Shown here: positions 24,873-31,781 of the stretch, in pieces | Numbering within the stretch: position 1 is the stretch's first letter | Layout of the letters: every line of letters starts with the position of its first letter | Assembly (NCBI RefSeq): GCF_048066115.1 | Contig: NZ_JBLTYX010000006.1 | Coordinates: forward strand, 124,001 to 188,000 | Length of the DNA stretch: 64,000 bases | From: Niveispirillum sp048066115 | GTDB taxonomy: Bacteria > Pseudomonadota > Alphaproteobacteria > Azospirillales > Azospirillaceae | Reading direction: 5' to 3' | Program-made: the position numbers and the translations under genes | The notes under the pieces: generated by a model | The model's input: only the letters and a program-made list of their open reading frames with translations | Told to the model about the DNA's origin: nothing | The model's database searches: none

Positions 24873-25970
24873 TCAGTTCGTCCCGCTGCTGCGCCGGTCG
24901 GGCAGGGCGGCGGGAAGAGGGGCAGGCGCATGGTGATGATGGCGATGGTCGGTCCGCACCTCCTCAACCCCAGCGGCAACGGCGAATCCCACGCTGTCGG
25001 CCACGAGATAGAGCGGGCGTCCCTTCACCTCGGTAAAGACGCGGCCCAGATAATCGCCCAGCACGCCCAGGCAGATCAGTTGCACGCCGCCGATGAACAG
25101 GGTGGCCACCATCAGCGAGGCATAGCCCGGCACGTCGATGCCGAAGATCATCGTCTTCAGCAGGATGACCGCCCCATACAGCACGGCCACGGCGGCCACC
25201 GCCAGACCCAGCCAGGACCAGACGCGCAGGGGCAGGGTGGAGAAGGAGACGATGCCGTCCATGGCGAAGCGGAACAGCTTCCAGGTGCTGAAGGTGGAGG
25301 TGCCGGCATGGCGCTCCGCCGTGTCGAACGGTACGGCCACCTGACGGAACCCGACCCAGCTATAAAGTCCCTTCATGAAGCGCGTGCGCTCGCCCATCAG
25401 GTTCAACGAGTCGACCACCGCGCGGTCCATCAGACGGAAGTCGCCGGCATCGCGCGGCAGCGGCACTTCCGACATCGCGTCCAGCATCTTGTAGAAACGG
25501 CGGGTCAGGAAGCGGCGCAAGGGCGGGTCGGTGTCGCGCGAACGGCGTACACCGAACACCACCTGGGCGCCCGCCTGCCAATGGGCATAGAACTCCTCGA
25601 TGACTTCCGGCGGATGCTGCAGGTCACTGTCCATAAGCACTACGGCCCGGCCCGACGCATGGCGCAGACCGGCGGTCATGGCCATTTCCTTGCCGAAATT
25701 GCGGCTGAACCGCACCAGGCGGATACGCGGGTTGGCGGCATGCACCGCCGTCAGCCGGGCCCAGGTATCGTCGCGCGAACCATCATCCACGCACACCACC
25801 TCATACGGCACGCCAAGCCGCTCCAGCACGGGTTGCAGCCGTGCGAACAGGGCGTCGATATTGTCCGCCTCGTTATGCATGGGCAGCACGACGGACAGCA
25901 CCGTGGCCTCGGTCAGGGGGCGCAGGGTGGTGGGTGTCTTGGACGGGTCGGTGTGGGTGGGCGACGACAT
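24873..25970 (-). CDS. Family 2 glycosyltransferase, polyprenyl-phosphate sugar synthase-like
   Basis: A 365-residue GT2 protein of the DPM1/ArnC/GtrB type. The catalytic domain covers about residues 20-245: LSVVLPMHNEADNID, VVCVDDGSRDDTW, VRFSRNFGKEMAMTAGLRHASG and the metal-binding DSDLQHPPEV. Two C-terminal transmembrane helices follow (about 258-320), then a His-rich cytoplasmic tail (DHRHHHHAPAP). It should make polyprenyl-phosphate sugar for the downstream GT-C enzyme. The start at 25970 (MSSPTHTDPSKTPT) is chosen because the longer frame upstream lacks conserved sequence. Confidence 0.9.
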   Translation of the reverse strand: MSSPTHTDPSKTPTTLRPLTEATVLSVVLPMHNEADNIDALFARLQPVLERLGVPYEVVCVDDGSRDDTWARLTAVHAANPRIRLVRFSRNFGKEMAMTAGLRHASGRAVVLMDSDLQHPPEVIEEFYAHWQAGAQVVFGVRRSRDTDPPLRRFLTRRFYKMLDAMSEVPLPRDAGDFRLMDRAVVDSLNLMGERTRFMKGLYSWVGFRQVAVPFDTAERHAGTSTFSTWKLFRFAMDGIVSFSTLPLRVWSWLGLAVAAVAVLYGAVILLKTMIFGIDVPGYASLMVATLFIGGVQLICLGVLGDYLGRVFTEVKGRPLYLVADSVGFAVAAGVEEVRTDHRHHHHAPAPLPAALPDRRSSGTN

Positions 25971-26412
25971 GACGTGTCCTTGGGCAAAGGCGCGCGACGG
26001 GGTCGTTGACACGGGGGGCGCCGGCTCCGTCGCAGCATGCGCGGACACTAAGCCTTTGCCGTCGGAACCGCCACCCAACCGGAGGGTTATAGGCCCCGCC
26101 GGCGGCACCGGTCCGCGCCATACTCCACCTGTCCGGTCGATATAGCGCATCCACACCGGTTTTCCAATGGGGCGCCATGAGTGGGGCGGAAGGTCTATAT
26201 CCATCCGGCTCCGACTAAAGAGAACGGGACTTGGGCGGCTCCCGCCACAATCATGACACCGTCGGGGTAAAGATTTCCTAAATCACGAACGAGGAAATCC
26301 TCGACGACAAGTCGATCCGAACTCGGGTCAGACCATTAATAGGTCGGATATCGTTCTATATTCGACAATGGTCTCGCAGAACTTACGTCTCATCTGGACG
26401 AAGGAGATGAAC
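25971..26412. other. 442-bp divergent intergenic region
   Basis: No supportable gene. The half next to the sigma factor gene is less GC-rich. It holds short inverted repeats: a CGAGGA..TCCTCG palindrome near 26300, and GACCATT/AATGGTC arms between about 26332 and 26374. It must contain the promoters of both flanking genes. No EcfG- or sigma-54-type promoter match was found. Confidence 0.5.
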
Positions 26413-26946
26413 ATGGCTATCAGCATCACCGGCATCACCACCGCTTCTGCCCGCCCCGATCTGGCCCGCCAGGTGGCAGCCGAGCGCGAATATCTTCGCC
26501 GCTATGCGCTGGGCCTGTGCCGCGACGGCGCCCAGGCCGACGATCTGGCCCAGGAATGCATGGAGCGCGCCCTGACCCGCCTGCATCTGTGGGAAGAAGG
26601 CACCAACCTGCGGGCCTGGCTGTCCACCATGCTGCGCAACCTGCATATCAACGGCCTGCGCCGCAACCGCAACCATGTCGCCCTGGATGATTGCGACGGT
26701 GCGGAACTGGGTGGGGCTCCGGCCCGCCAGATGGGCCGCATGCAGATCCGCGACCTGCGCCGCGCCATGGCCCGGCTGCCGTCCGATCAGCGTGACATGG
26801 TGGTGATGGTGGCGCTGCGCGGCGTCAGCTACGAACAGGCCGCCCGCGACGCCAATGTTTCCGTCGGCACGGTGAAGTCCCGCCTGTCGCGGGCCCGTGG
26901 CACGCTGCGCCGCCTGATGGATGGCGAGGTTGAAGGCCGGGCTTGA
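26413..26946 (+). CDS. ECF-type RNA polymerase sigma factor
   Basis: A 177-residue group IV sigma factor. Region 2 is at about residues 22-90 (YLRRYALGLCRDGAQADDLAQECMERAL, then LRAWLSTMLRNLHINGLRR). Region 4 is at about 115-170 (LRRAMARLPSDQRDMVVMVALRGVSYEQAARDANVSVGTVKSRLSRARGTLRRLM). The sequence resembles EcfG-like general stress sigma factors, but no nepR or phyR gene is adjacent, so the subgroup is uncertain. AAGGAG at 26401-26406 sets the start at ATG 26413. Repeat copy E begins 10 bp after the stop. Confidence 0.92.
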   Translation: MAISITGITTASARPDLARQVAAEREYLRRYALGLCRDGAQADDLAQECMERALTRLHLWEEGTNLRAWLSTMLRNLHINGLRRNRNHVALDDCDGAELGGAPARQMGRMQIRDLRRAMARLPSDQRDMVVMVALRGVSYEQAARDANVSVGTVKSRLSRARGTLRRLMDGEVEGRA

Positions 26947-26956
26947 TTATAGTGTT

Positions 26957-27045
26957 CCCTCAGGCGCCGGGCGCCCACTCCGTGGGCTTGGCTTGCGCGG
27001 CATGTGCCGCGGGCCGGGGCAGTCACCGGCTTGTATACTTGTATA
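26957..27045 (+). repeat. Four-hairpin intergenic repeat, copy E
   Basis: Begins CCCTCAGGCGCCGGGCG. H1 CCCAC-TCC-GTGGG, linker CTTGGCTTGCG, H2 CGGC-ATGT-GCCG, H3 GCCGG-GGCAGTCA-CCGGC. H4 is reduced to TATAC-TT-GTATA. First of a tandem pair with copy F. Confidence 0.8.
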
Positions 27046-27054
27046 TTAGGTGTT

Positions 27055-27158
27055 CCTCAAGCGCCGGGCGGGCGCATCCGCGCCCCTGGTTTATGCCGCT
27101 ACCAAGCGGCGGGCCGGCAGTCGCCGGCCGCCAACGGTCACGGAAAATGACCGTTGGC
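27055..27158 (+). repeat. Four-hairpin intergenic repeat, copy F
   Basis: Begins CCTCAAGCGCCGGGCG. H1 GGCGC-ATCC-GCGCC, diverged linker CCTGGTTTAT, H2 GCCGCT-ACCA-AGCGGC, H3 GGCCGGC-AGTC-GCCGGCC. H4 private stem CCAACGGTCA / TGACCGTTGG (27131-27157). It lies before the MucR-like gene stop. Confidence 0.85.
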
Positions 27159-27172
27159 AGGACAGCTTGAAT

Positions 27173-27382
27173 TTACGAAGCCGACGGTCGGCCGCGACGG
27201 CGCTTCTTCCGCTGGACAGCGGGGGCCGCCACCGGCACCGGGGTGATGCATCGCTGCAGGCCCTGATAGGCTAGGCGGATGACGCCCGTGAGCTGTTCCG
27301 GTCCAACTGGGTTTGCCTGGGCATAGGACGTCACGATCTTTGCGGCCAGCTGGCGCAACTCGTTGGTTGGCGCGTCGGTCAT
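27173..27382 (-). CDS. MucR N-terminal-like mini-protein with AT-hook-like tail
   Basis: A 69-residue protein. Residues 8-45 (NELRQLAAKIVTSYAQANPVGPEQLTGVIRLAYQGLQ) closely resemble the N-terminal oligomerisation region of MucR/Ros regulators. The C2H2-like zinc-finger domain that normally follows is absent. In its place is a short Pro/Ala linker and the basic tail RKKRRRGRPSAS, whose RGRP core is the minor-groove AT-hook motif. It could be a small nucleoid-associated protein or a modulator of full-length MucR; both are inference. GGGAGGAAACCC precedes the start at 27382. Confidence 0.72.
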   Translation of the reverse strand: MTDAPTNELRQLAAKIVTSYAQANPVGPEQLTGVIRLAYQGLQRCITPVPVAAPAVQRKKRRRGRPSAS

Positions 27383-27497
27383 TGGGTTTCCTCCCGCCCT
27401 CTGTCTGGTGGGATGAGTTTGGAACCCAACCGATCGGAAAGTCTATTTAACGCAAAGCCTAGACACGCAAACGTTGGGCCTATGCCCTTTGTCGGGT

Positions 27498-27523
27498 GGG
27501 GTGGGTATAAGATCACCCACCCC
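27498..27523. terminator. Hairpin downstream of the acyl-CoA dehydrogenase
   Basis: GGGGTGGGT (27498-27506) pairs perfectly with ACCCACCCC (27515-27523), 15 bp after the dehydrogenase stop on the minus strand. There is no strong T-tract. Confidence 0.5.
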
Positions 27524-27537
27524 TTGCAACAATCCGA

Positions 27538-29334
27538 TCAGAACTGGTCATCCGACAGGGCGTTGACGGCGCGATGGCCGTCGGTCACCACCTTCAGCAG
27601 GCCGCGCGCCTGGGGCAGGATCTGGTCGGCATAGAAACGGCCGGTGATGATCTTGGCGTCCAGGAACTTGGCATCGGCACCGGGCTGACGCAGCAGGCCG
27701 TTGGCGGCGATCATCGCCTTGGCGGTCAGATAGCCGCCGATGGTGACGCCGAACATGCGCAGATAGTTCACCGCGCCCGACGCCACAGCCGTCAGATCGC
27801 CCTTGCCGGTTGCCACCACCCACTTGGTCGCCGTTTCCACGGCGTCAATGGCATCGGTCAGGCCCGCACCCATGGTGGCCATATCATCACCCGGCTGGGC
27901 GGCGATGGCGGACGCCGTTTCCCGCATTTCCGCGATCAGGGCAAAGGCGGCAGTGCCGCCATCACGCAGCACCTTGCGGAAGGCCAAGTCGTTGGCCTGG
28001 ATGCCGTTCGTGCCCTCGTAGATGGGGGCGATGCGGGCATCGCGGTAATGCTGGGCGGCTCCCGTTTCCTCGATGAAGCCCATGCCGCCATGGATCTGCA
28101 CGCCCAGGCTGGTCAGTTCCACGCCCAGATCGGTGCACCAGGCCTTGGTGATGGGGGTCAGCAGATCGTTCAGCGCGTTGGCGGCCTTGGCGGCATCGGC
28201 GTCCGGATTGCTGTGGGCATTGTCCAGGGCCGAGGCGGTGAAATAGACCAGGGCACGCGCCGCCTCGATCTGCGACTTCATGGCCATCAGCATACGGCGC
28301 ACGTCGGGATGCTTGATGATGGCGACGGGGGCGGGGTCCTTGCCGGTCAGGGCGCGGGACTGCACCCGGCCCTTGGCATAGTCCACCGCCTGCTGATAGG
28401 CGCGTTCGGCAATGGACATGCCCTGAAGGCCAACGCCCAGGCGGGCATTGTTCATCATGGTGAACATGTATTCGATGCCGCGATTCTCCTCGCCCACCAG
28501 GAAGCCCACCGCGCCGCCATTGTCGCCGAAGGCCATGACGGCCGTCGGGCTGGCATGGATGCCCATCTTGTGCTCCAGCCCGGCGCAGCGCAGGTCGTTG
28601 CGGGCACCCAGGCTGCCATCCTCGTTCACCATGAACTTGGGCACCACGAACAGGCTGATGCCCTTCACACCGGCCGGGGCCGTGGGGGTGCGGGCCAGGA
28701 CCAGATGGACGATATTGTCGGTGAAGTCATGCTCACCATAGGTGATGAAGATCTTCTGCCCGGTGATCAGCCAGGAACCGTCATCCTGCGGAACGGCCCG
28801 GGTGCGCACGGCACCCACGTCGGAACCGGCCTGCGGCTCCGTCAGGTTCATGGTGCCGGTCCATTCGCCGCTGATCAGCTTTTCCAGATAGGTGCGCTTC
28901 TGCTGCTCCGATCCGTGGGCCTGCAGCAACTCCACCGCCCCCTGGTTCAGCATTGGGCAGAGGGAGAAGGACATGTTGGCGGAGGTCCACATCTCCTGGA
29001 TCGGCAGGGCGAGCGTCCAGGGCAGGCCCTGGCCGCCATATTCCGGATCGAACGGCACGGCGTTCCAGCCGCCCTCGGCATATTTCAGATAGGCATCCTT
29101 GAAGCCGGGGGAGGTGCGCACGACGCCATTATCCAGCTTCGCCCCATTCTGGTCGCCCACGCGGTTCAGCGGCGCCAGCACGTCGCGGGCCAGCTTGCCG
29201 GCCTCGTCCAGGACCTGGTCGACCAGGTCCGGAGTCACCACGTCGTAACCAGGCAGGCTCGCCACCTGATCCAGGCCGACCACGTGGGTCAGCGTGAATC
29301 GCATATCCTGGAGCGGTGCGTTGTAAGCGGTCAT
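27538..29334 (-). CDS. Acyl-CoA dehydrogenase (long form, with C-terminal extension)
   Basis: A 598-residue FAD enzyme oxidising acyl-CoA to 2-enoyl-CoA. The N-terminal domain has WNAVPFDPEYGGQGLPW. The FAD site shows MNLTEPQAGSDVGAVRTRA and WLITGQKIFITYGEHD. The C-terminal domain has the IAPIYEGTNGIQANDLAFRK motif with the catalytic Glu. A further ~120-residue C-terminal extension matches the about 600-residue long subclass (FadE5/AcdA-like). GGGAGGAAGCC precedes the start at 29334. A TTACGTTAACGTAA palindrome lies upstream at 29453-29466. Confidence 0.93.
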   Translation of the reverse strand: MTAYNAPLQDMRFTLTHVVGLDQVASLPGYDVVTPDLVDQVLDEAGKLARDVLAPLNRVGDQNGAKLDNGVVRTSPGFKDAYLKYAEGGWNAVPFDPEYGGQGLPWTLALPIQEMWTSANMSFSLCPMLNQGAVELLQAHGSEQQKRTYLEKLISGEWTGTMNLTEPQAGSDVGAVRTRAVPQDDGSWLITGQKIFITYGEHDFTDNIVHLVLARTPTAPAGVKGISLFVVPKFMVNEDGSLGARNDLRCAGLEHKMGIHASPTAVMAFGDNGGAVGFLVGEENRGIEYMFTMMNNARLGVGLQGMSIAERAYQQAVDYAKGRVQSRALTGKDPAPVAIIKHPDVRRMLMAMKSQIEAARALVYFTASALDNAHSNPDADAAKAANALNDLLTPITKAWCTDLGVELTSLGVQIHGGMGFIEETGAAQHYRDARIAPIYEGTNGIQANDLAFRKVLRDGGTAAFALIAEMRETASAIAAQPGDDMATMGAGLTDAIDAVETATKWVVATGKGDLTAVASGAVNYLRMFGVTIGGYLTAKAMIAANGLLRQPGADAKFLDAKIITGRFYADQILPQARGLLKVVTDGHRAVNALSDDQF

Positions 29335-29452
29335 GTCAGGCTTCCTCCCAGCGGATTTATCGGGGACAGGGTCCAGCGCCCGCCCCATTCGTCAAGTCAA
29401 AGATCGCGCACGACCGCATGCCGGGCAAGCCCTGGCGGTAGCGACTTCAAGC

Positions 29453-29466
29453 TTACGTTAACGTAA
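29453..29466. promoter_or_regulatory. Perfect 14-bp palindrome TTACGTTAACGTAA (LiuR-like operator)
   Basis: It lies about 120 bp upstream of both the acyl-CoA dehydrogenase (minus) and the transglycosylase (plus) starts. It resembles, from memory, the operator of the MerR-type regulator LiuR, which controls branched-chain amino acid and acyl-CoA catabolism in proteobacteria. It most plausibly serves the dehydrogenase. Confidence 0.5.
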
Positions 29467-29519
29467 AAGGGAGGCGCCTGTCATCAGGCTTTGCATGTCA
29501 CAGGGGTGCGGAAGAGGCT

Positions 29520-29535
29520 TGGCACGGCGATTGCT
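29520..29535 (+). promoter_or_regulatory. Sigma-54 promoter of the transglycosylase gene
   Basis: TGGCACG-GCGA-TTGCT, a full consensus -24/-12 element with correct spacing, 43 bp from the -12 end to the GTG start at 29578. Confidence 0.82.
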
Positions 29536-29577
29536 TTATTCCCGGCGGAACCAGTACCCTGTGTGGAGTAAAGTGCC

Positions 29578-30525
29578 GTGACGACCAGCAGCCTCAACCT
29601 TCTGAACCAGCAGGCAAGCAGCGCTACCGCCAGCCAGGGCGCGTCGCGCAACGCACCGGCCCATGTCGTCCGCGCCGTCCAGCAGGCCAGCGACGCCACC
29701 GGGGTCGATTTTGCCTATCTGATGGATAAGGCGGGGGTTGAAAGCGGCTATCGCACGGACATCAAGGCATCGACCAGCAGCGCCACCGGCCTGTTCCAGT
29801 TCACCGAGGGCACTTGGCTGAACATGGTAGAACAGCATGGGGCCAAGTATGGGCTGGGTGTCTATGCCGACAAGATCAACAATGGTTCCGTCTCCGATCC
29901 CGCCACGCGCAAGGAAATCTTGAACCTGCGCAAGGACCCGCGCCTGTCGGCGATCTTCGCGGCCGAACTGGCCAATGACAACAAGAGCTATCTGGAGAAC
30001 GAGTTGGGCCGGCCGGTGGGTAATACCGAGCTGTACATGGCCCATTTCCTGGGCGCCGGCGGGGCCGCCAAGTTCCTGAAGGCCATGGACAAGAACCCCA
30101 ACCAGCCGGCCGCCTCCTTGCTGCCCGATGCGGCCAAGGCCAATCTGAACGTCTTCTATGACGGCACGCGGCCCAAGTCGGTGGGCCAGATCTTCGACCG
30201 GTTCGCCGCCAAGTTCGATGATGCCCCGGCACAATTTGCCGGTTCCACCACGCTGGGCACGGTGCAGGCGGCAGATACGTCATCCCAGCCCTGGCTGACC
30301 GGTACCCGTTCCGCCGCCACCGGCAAGGAACCGATCTCCACCTTCACCATCATGATGCTGGACAGCCTAGCCCTGCCATCATCGGACGAGGATGAGAAGG
30401 AGCGCAGCACCGGTTCCGGCGCCCGCGACAGCGATGGTGAGGAACAGGCCAAGGGCCACGTCAATAACGGCTATGGAATGAAGATCGGCCCCAACCTGTC
30501 GTCGGGCAGCCTGATCGCGGCTTAA
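29578..30525 (+). CDS. Lytic transglycosylase-fold protein, probable flagellum-associated muramidase
   Basis: A 315-residue protein with an SLT lysozyme-like domain at about residues 27-190. The catalytic Glu is Glu55 in MDKAGVESGYRTD, followed by SSATGLFQFTEGTWL and YMAHFLGAGGAAKFL. The C-terminal ~110 residues are low-complexity and acidic. There is no signal peptide, so export must be by another route, for example the flagellar type III apparatus as for FlgJ-like proteins. The consensus sigma-54 promoter at 29520-29535 supports a role in opening the cell wall for the flagellar rod (inference). The start is GTG at 29578, with GGAG 10 bases upstream. Confidence 0.82.
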   Translation: MTTSSLNLLNQQASSATASQGASRNAPAHVVRAVQQASDATGVDFAYLMDKAGVESGYRTDIKASTSSATGLFQFTEGTWLNMVEQHGAKYGLGVYADKINNGSVSDPATRKEILNLRKDPRLSAIFAAELANDNKSYLENELGRPVGNTELYMAHFLGAGGAAKFLKAMDKNPNQPAASLLPDAAKANLNVFYDGTRPKSVGQIFDRFAAKFDDAPAQFAGSTTLGTVQAADTSSQPWLTGTRSAATGKEPISTFTIMMLDSLALPSSDEDEKERSTGSGARDSDGEEQAKGHVNNGYGMKIGPNLSSGSLIAA

Positions 30526-30531
30526 GCCGCG

Positions 30532-30615
30532 CCCTCAAACGCCGGGCGCCGCCATCCGGCGGCTTGGCTTACGCGGCACGTGCCGCGCGGCGGCGGTCGC
30601 CGCCGTACACATGTG
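30532..30615 (+). repeat. Four-hairpin intergenic repeat, copy G
   Basis: Begins CCCTCAAACGCCGGGCG, 7 bp after the transglycosylase stop. H1 CCGCC-ATCC-GGCGG, linker CTTGGCTTACG, H2 CGGC-ACGT-GCCG, H3 GGCGGC-GGTC-GCCGCC. H4 is reduced to CACATGTG. Tandem with copy H. Confidence 0.85.
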
Positions 30616-30622
30616 AGTTGTT

Positions 30623-30723
30623 CCCTCAAGCGCCGGGCGCCCACATCCGTGGGCTTGGCTTACGCGGCACGTGCCGCACGGCGGCGATCGCCGCCGTACC
30701 AGCGCACGATGATCATCACGCGC
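30623..30723 (+). repeat. Four-hairpin intergenic repeat, copy H
   Basis: Begins CCCTCAAGCGCCGGGCG. H1 CCCAC-ATCC-GTGGG, linker CTTGGCTTACG, H2 CGGC-ACGT-GCCG, H3 GGCGGC-GATC-GCCGCC. Its H4 is a palindrome GCGC..GATGATCATC..GCGC. H1 differs from that of adjacent copy G by compensatory changes. Confidence 0.85.
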
Positions 30724-30734
30724 CGGTCTCTTGC

Positions 30735-31016
30735 CTATACCGCTCGGCTGCCGCCACCGAACAGGATGCCGGAACCCAGCACGAAGCCGAAATCGTACCA
30801 GAGCCCGTCATTGGGATAGGCGTACATACGCATGTCTAGGATCAGGCTGCCCAGGAAGGTGAAGGGCGCCAGGAACCCATGGATCAGGCCCCAGAGGATG
30901 CCCGGCAGCGGCTGTACCGCCGTGGGGGCCGGCTGGTTGGCGCAAGCCGTGACGCAGACGGCCAGCAGCAGCAGCATGCCGGCGCGTGCGATATTCTTCC
31001 GTGTCTGTTGGTTCAT
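30735..31016 (-). CDS. Small lipoprotein
   Basis: A 93-residue predicted lipoprotein. It has a signal sequence with lipobox VTAC (MNQQTRKNIARAGMLLLLAVCVTAC), then a Pro-rich spacer and a hydrophobic C-terminal half (ILWGLIHGFLAPFTFLGSLIL, DFGFVLGSGILFGGG) that could be one or two membrane segments. Similar short lipoproteins are widespread in proteobacteria, with unknown function. The start at 31016 gives the best signal sequence, with GGAGGCCCC upstream. It is flanked by repeat copies H and I. Confidence 0.75.
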   Translation of the reverse strand: MNQQTRKNIARAGMLLLLAVCVTACANQPAPTAVQPLPGILWGLIHGFLAPFTFLGSLILDMRMYAYPNDGLWYDFGFVLGSGILFGGGSRAV

Positions 31017-31043
31017 GGGGCCTCCGGTTGAATCTTGCTCATT

Positions 31044-31127
31044 CCCTCAGTCGCCGGGCGCCGCCATCCGGCGGCTTGGCTCACGGCGCACGAGCGCCGG
31101 GGCGGCAGTCGCCGGCCTCGGCCCGAG
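31044..31127 (+). repeat. Four-hairpin intergenic repeat, copy I
   Basis: Begins CCCTCAGTCGCCGGGCG. H1 CCGCC-ATCC-GGCGG, linker CTTGGCTCACG, H2 GGCGC-ACGA-GCGCC. H3 GGGCGGC-AGTC-GCCGGCC has one mismatch. H4 is short: CTCGG-C-CCGAG. Confidence 0.8.
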
Positions 31128-31216
31128 CCCAAGGTCTCGTGCCGTTAGTATAATGCCTGGAAACGGCCGGTGGTTCACTGCCGCATGAGAGATTCTGTGG
31201 ATGGGGCAGGGGCCAG

Positions 31217-31254
31217 AAAAGCAAAACCCCGCCGGAGGTGTCTCCGACGGGGTT
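31217..31254 (-). terminator. Intrinsic terminator of tRNA-Met
   Basis: On the minus strand, AACCCCGTCGGA (31254-31243) pairs with the segment ending at 31225 through a GC-rich stem, followed by TTGCTTTT. It lies just after the tRNA 3' end. Confidence 0.8.
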
Positions 31255-31259
31255 CGATA

Positions 31260-31334
31260 TGGTGGCACCGGGGTGATTTGAACACCCGACCAAGGGCTTA
31301 TGAGTCCCCTGCTCTACCGCTGAGCTACGGTGCC
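31260..31334 (-). tRNA. tRNA-Met (anticodon CAT)
   Basis: A 75-nt cloverleaf read on the minus strand. Acceptor GGCACCG pairs with CGGTGCC, with encoded CCA (31262-31260). D stem GCTC/GAGC; anticodon loop CTCATAA; T arm GGGTG-TTCAAAT-CACCC. The anticodon CAT could also be tRNA-Ile2 if lysidinylated; the short D-loop and body look like elongator Met. The innermost anticodon-stem pair is an A-G mismatch. It is followed by a terminator. Confidence 0.9.
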
Positions 31335-31410
31335 GAAACCGGTCCGTCCGGGTGGTCCCGAACGGGAGCCGCTATTTATGAAACTGCGCCCGCTCTGTCA
31401 ACACCTGTTT

Positions 31411-31614
31411 TCAAAAATCCTCGTCGCGCAGAAGGTGGCGTTTCAACTGGGCGCGATAGCGGCCCATGCGGGTGCCGTCATGGCCCGGCCAGCCGGCGCG
31501 GAGCGCCGATTGTTCCGCGTCGCGCTCGGTCGCGGCCCAGCAGGACAGTTCGGTCTCCTTGCCGGCATCATTGCGCCAGCGGAAGATGAAGAGCTTGGGT
31601 TCGGGCGGCGACAT
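31411..31614 (-). CDS. Conserved small hypothetical protein (67 aa)
   Basis: A 67-residue soluble protein (MSPPEPKLFIFRWRNDAGKE at the start, WAATERDAEQSALRAGWPGHDGTRMGRYRAQLKRHLL later). It is not recognised as a named family; the regular mix of charged residues and single domain size suggest a real protein. The start at 31614 is preferred, as the longer frame is Pro/His/Trp-rich and lacks a ribosome site. It lies 76 bp upstream of the tRNA gene on the same strand. Confidence 0.55.
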   Translation of the reverse strand: MSPPEPKLFIFRWRNDAGKETELSCWAATERDAEQSALRAGWPGHDGTRMGRYRAQLKRHLLRDEDF

Positions 31615-31781
31615 GGGGCGGGGCACCTGTGGCGGCTTGGGTCCGGGGCAGAGGATGCGGGCACGCGGCAATTCTGTCCACCCTGTCCATTTATGGTGGC
31701 AGTGGGGCGTATCGGCCACAAGACTTTGGGGGTGGTGGCGCTGTAGGATGCAGCCATCTCCCCCTTGCCGGTCCGCCTGCC

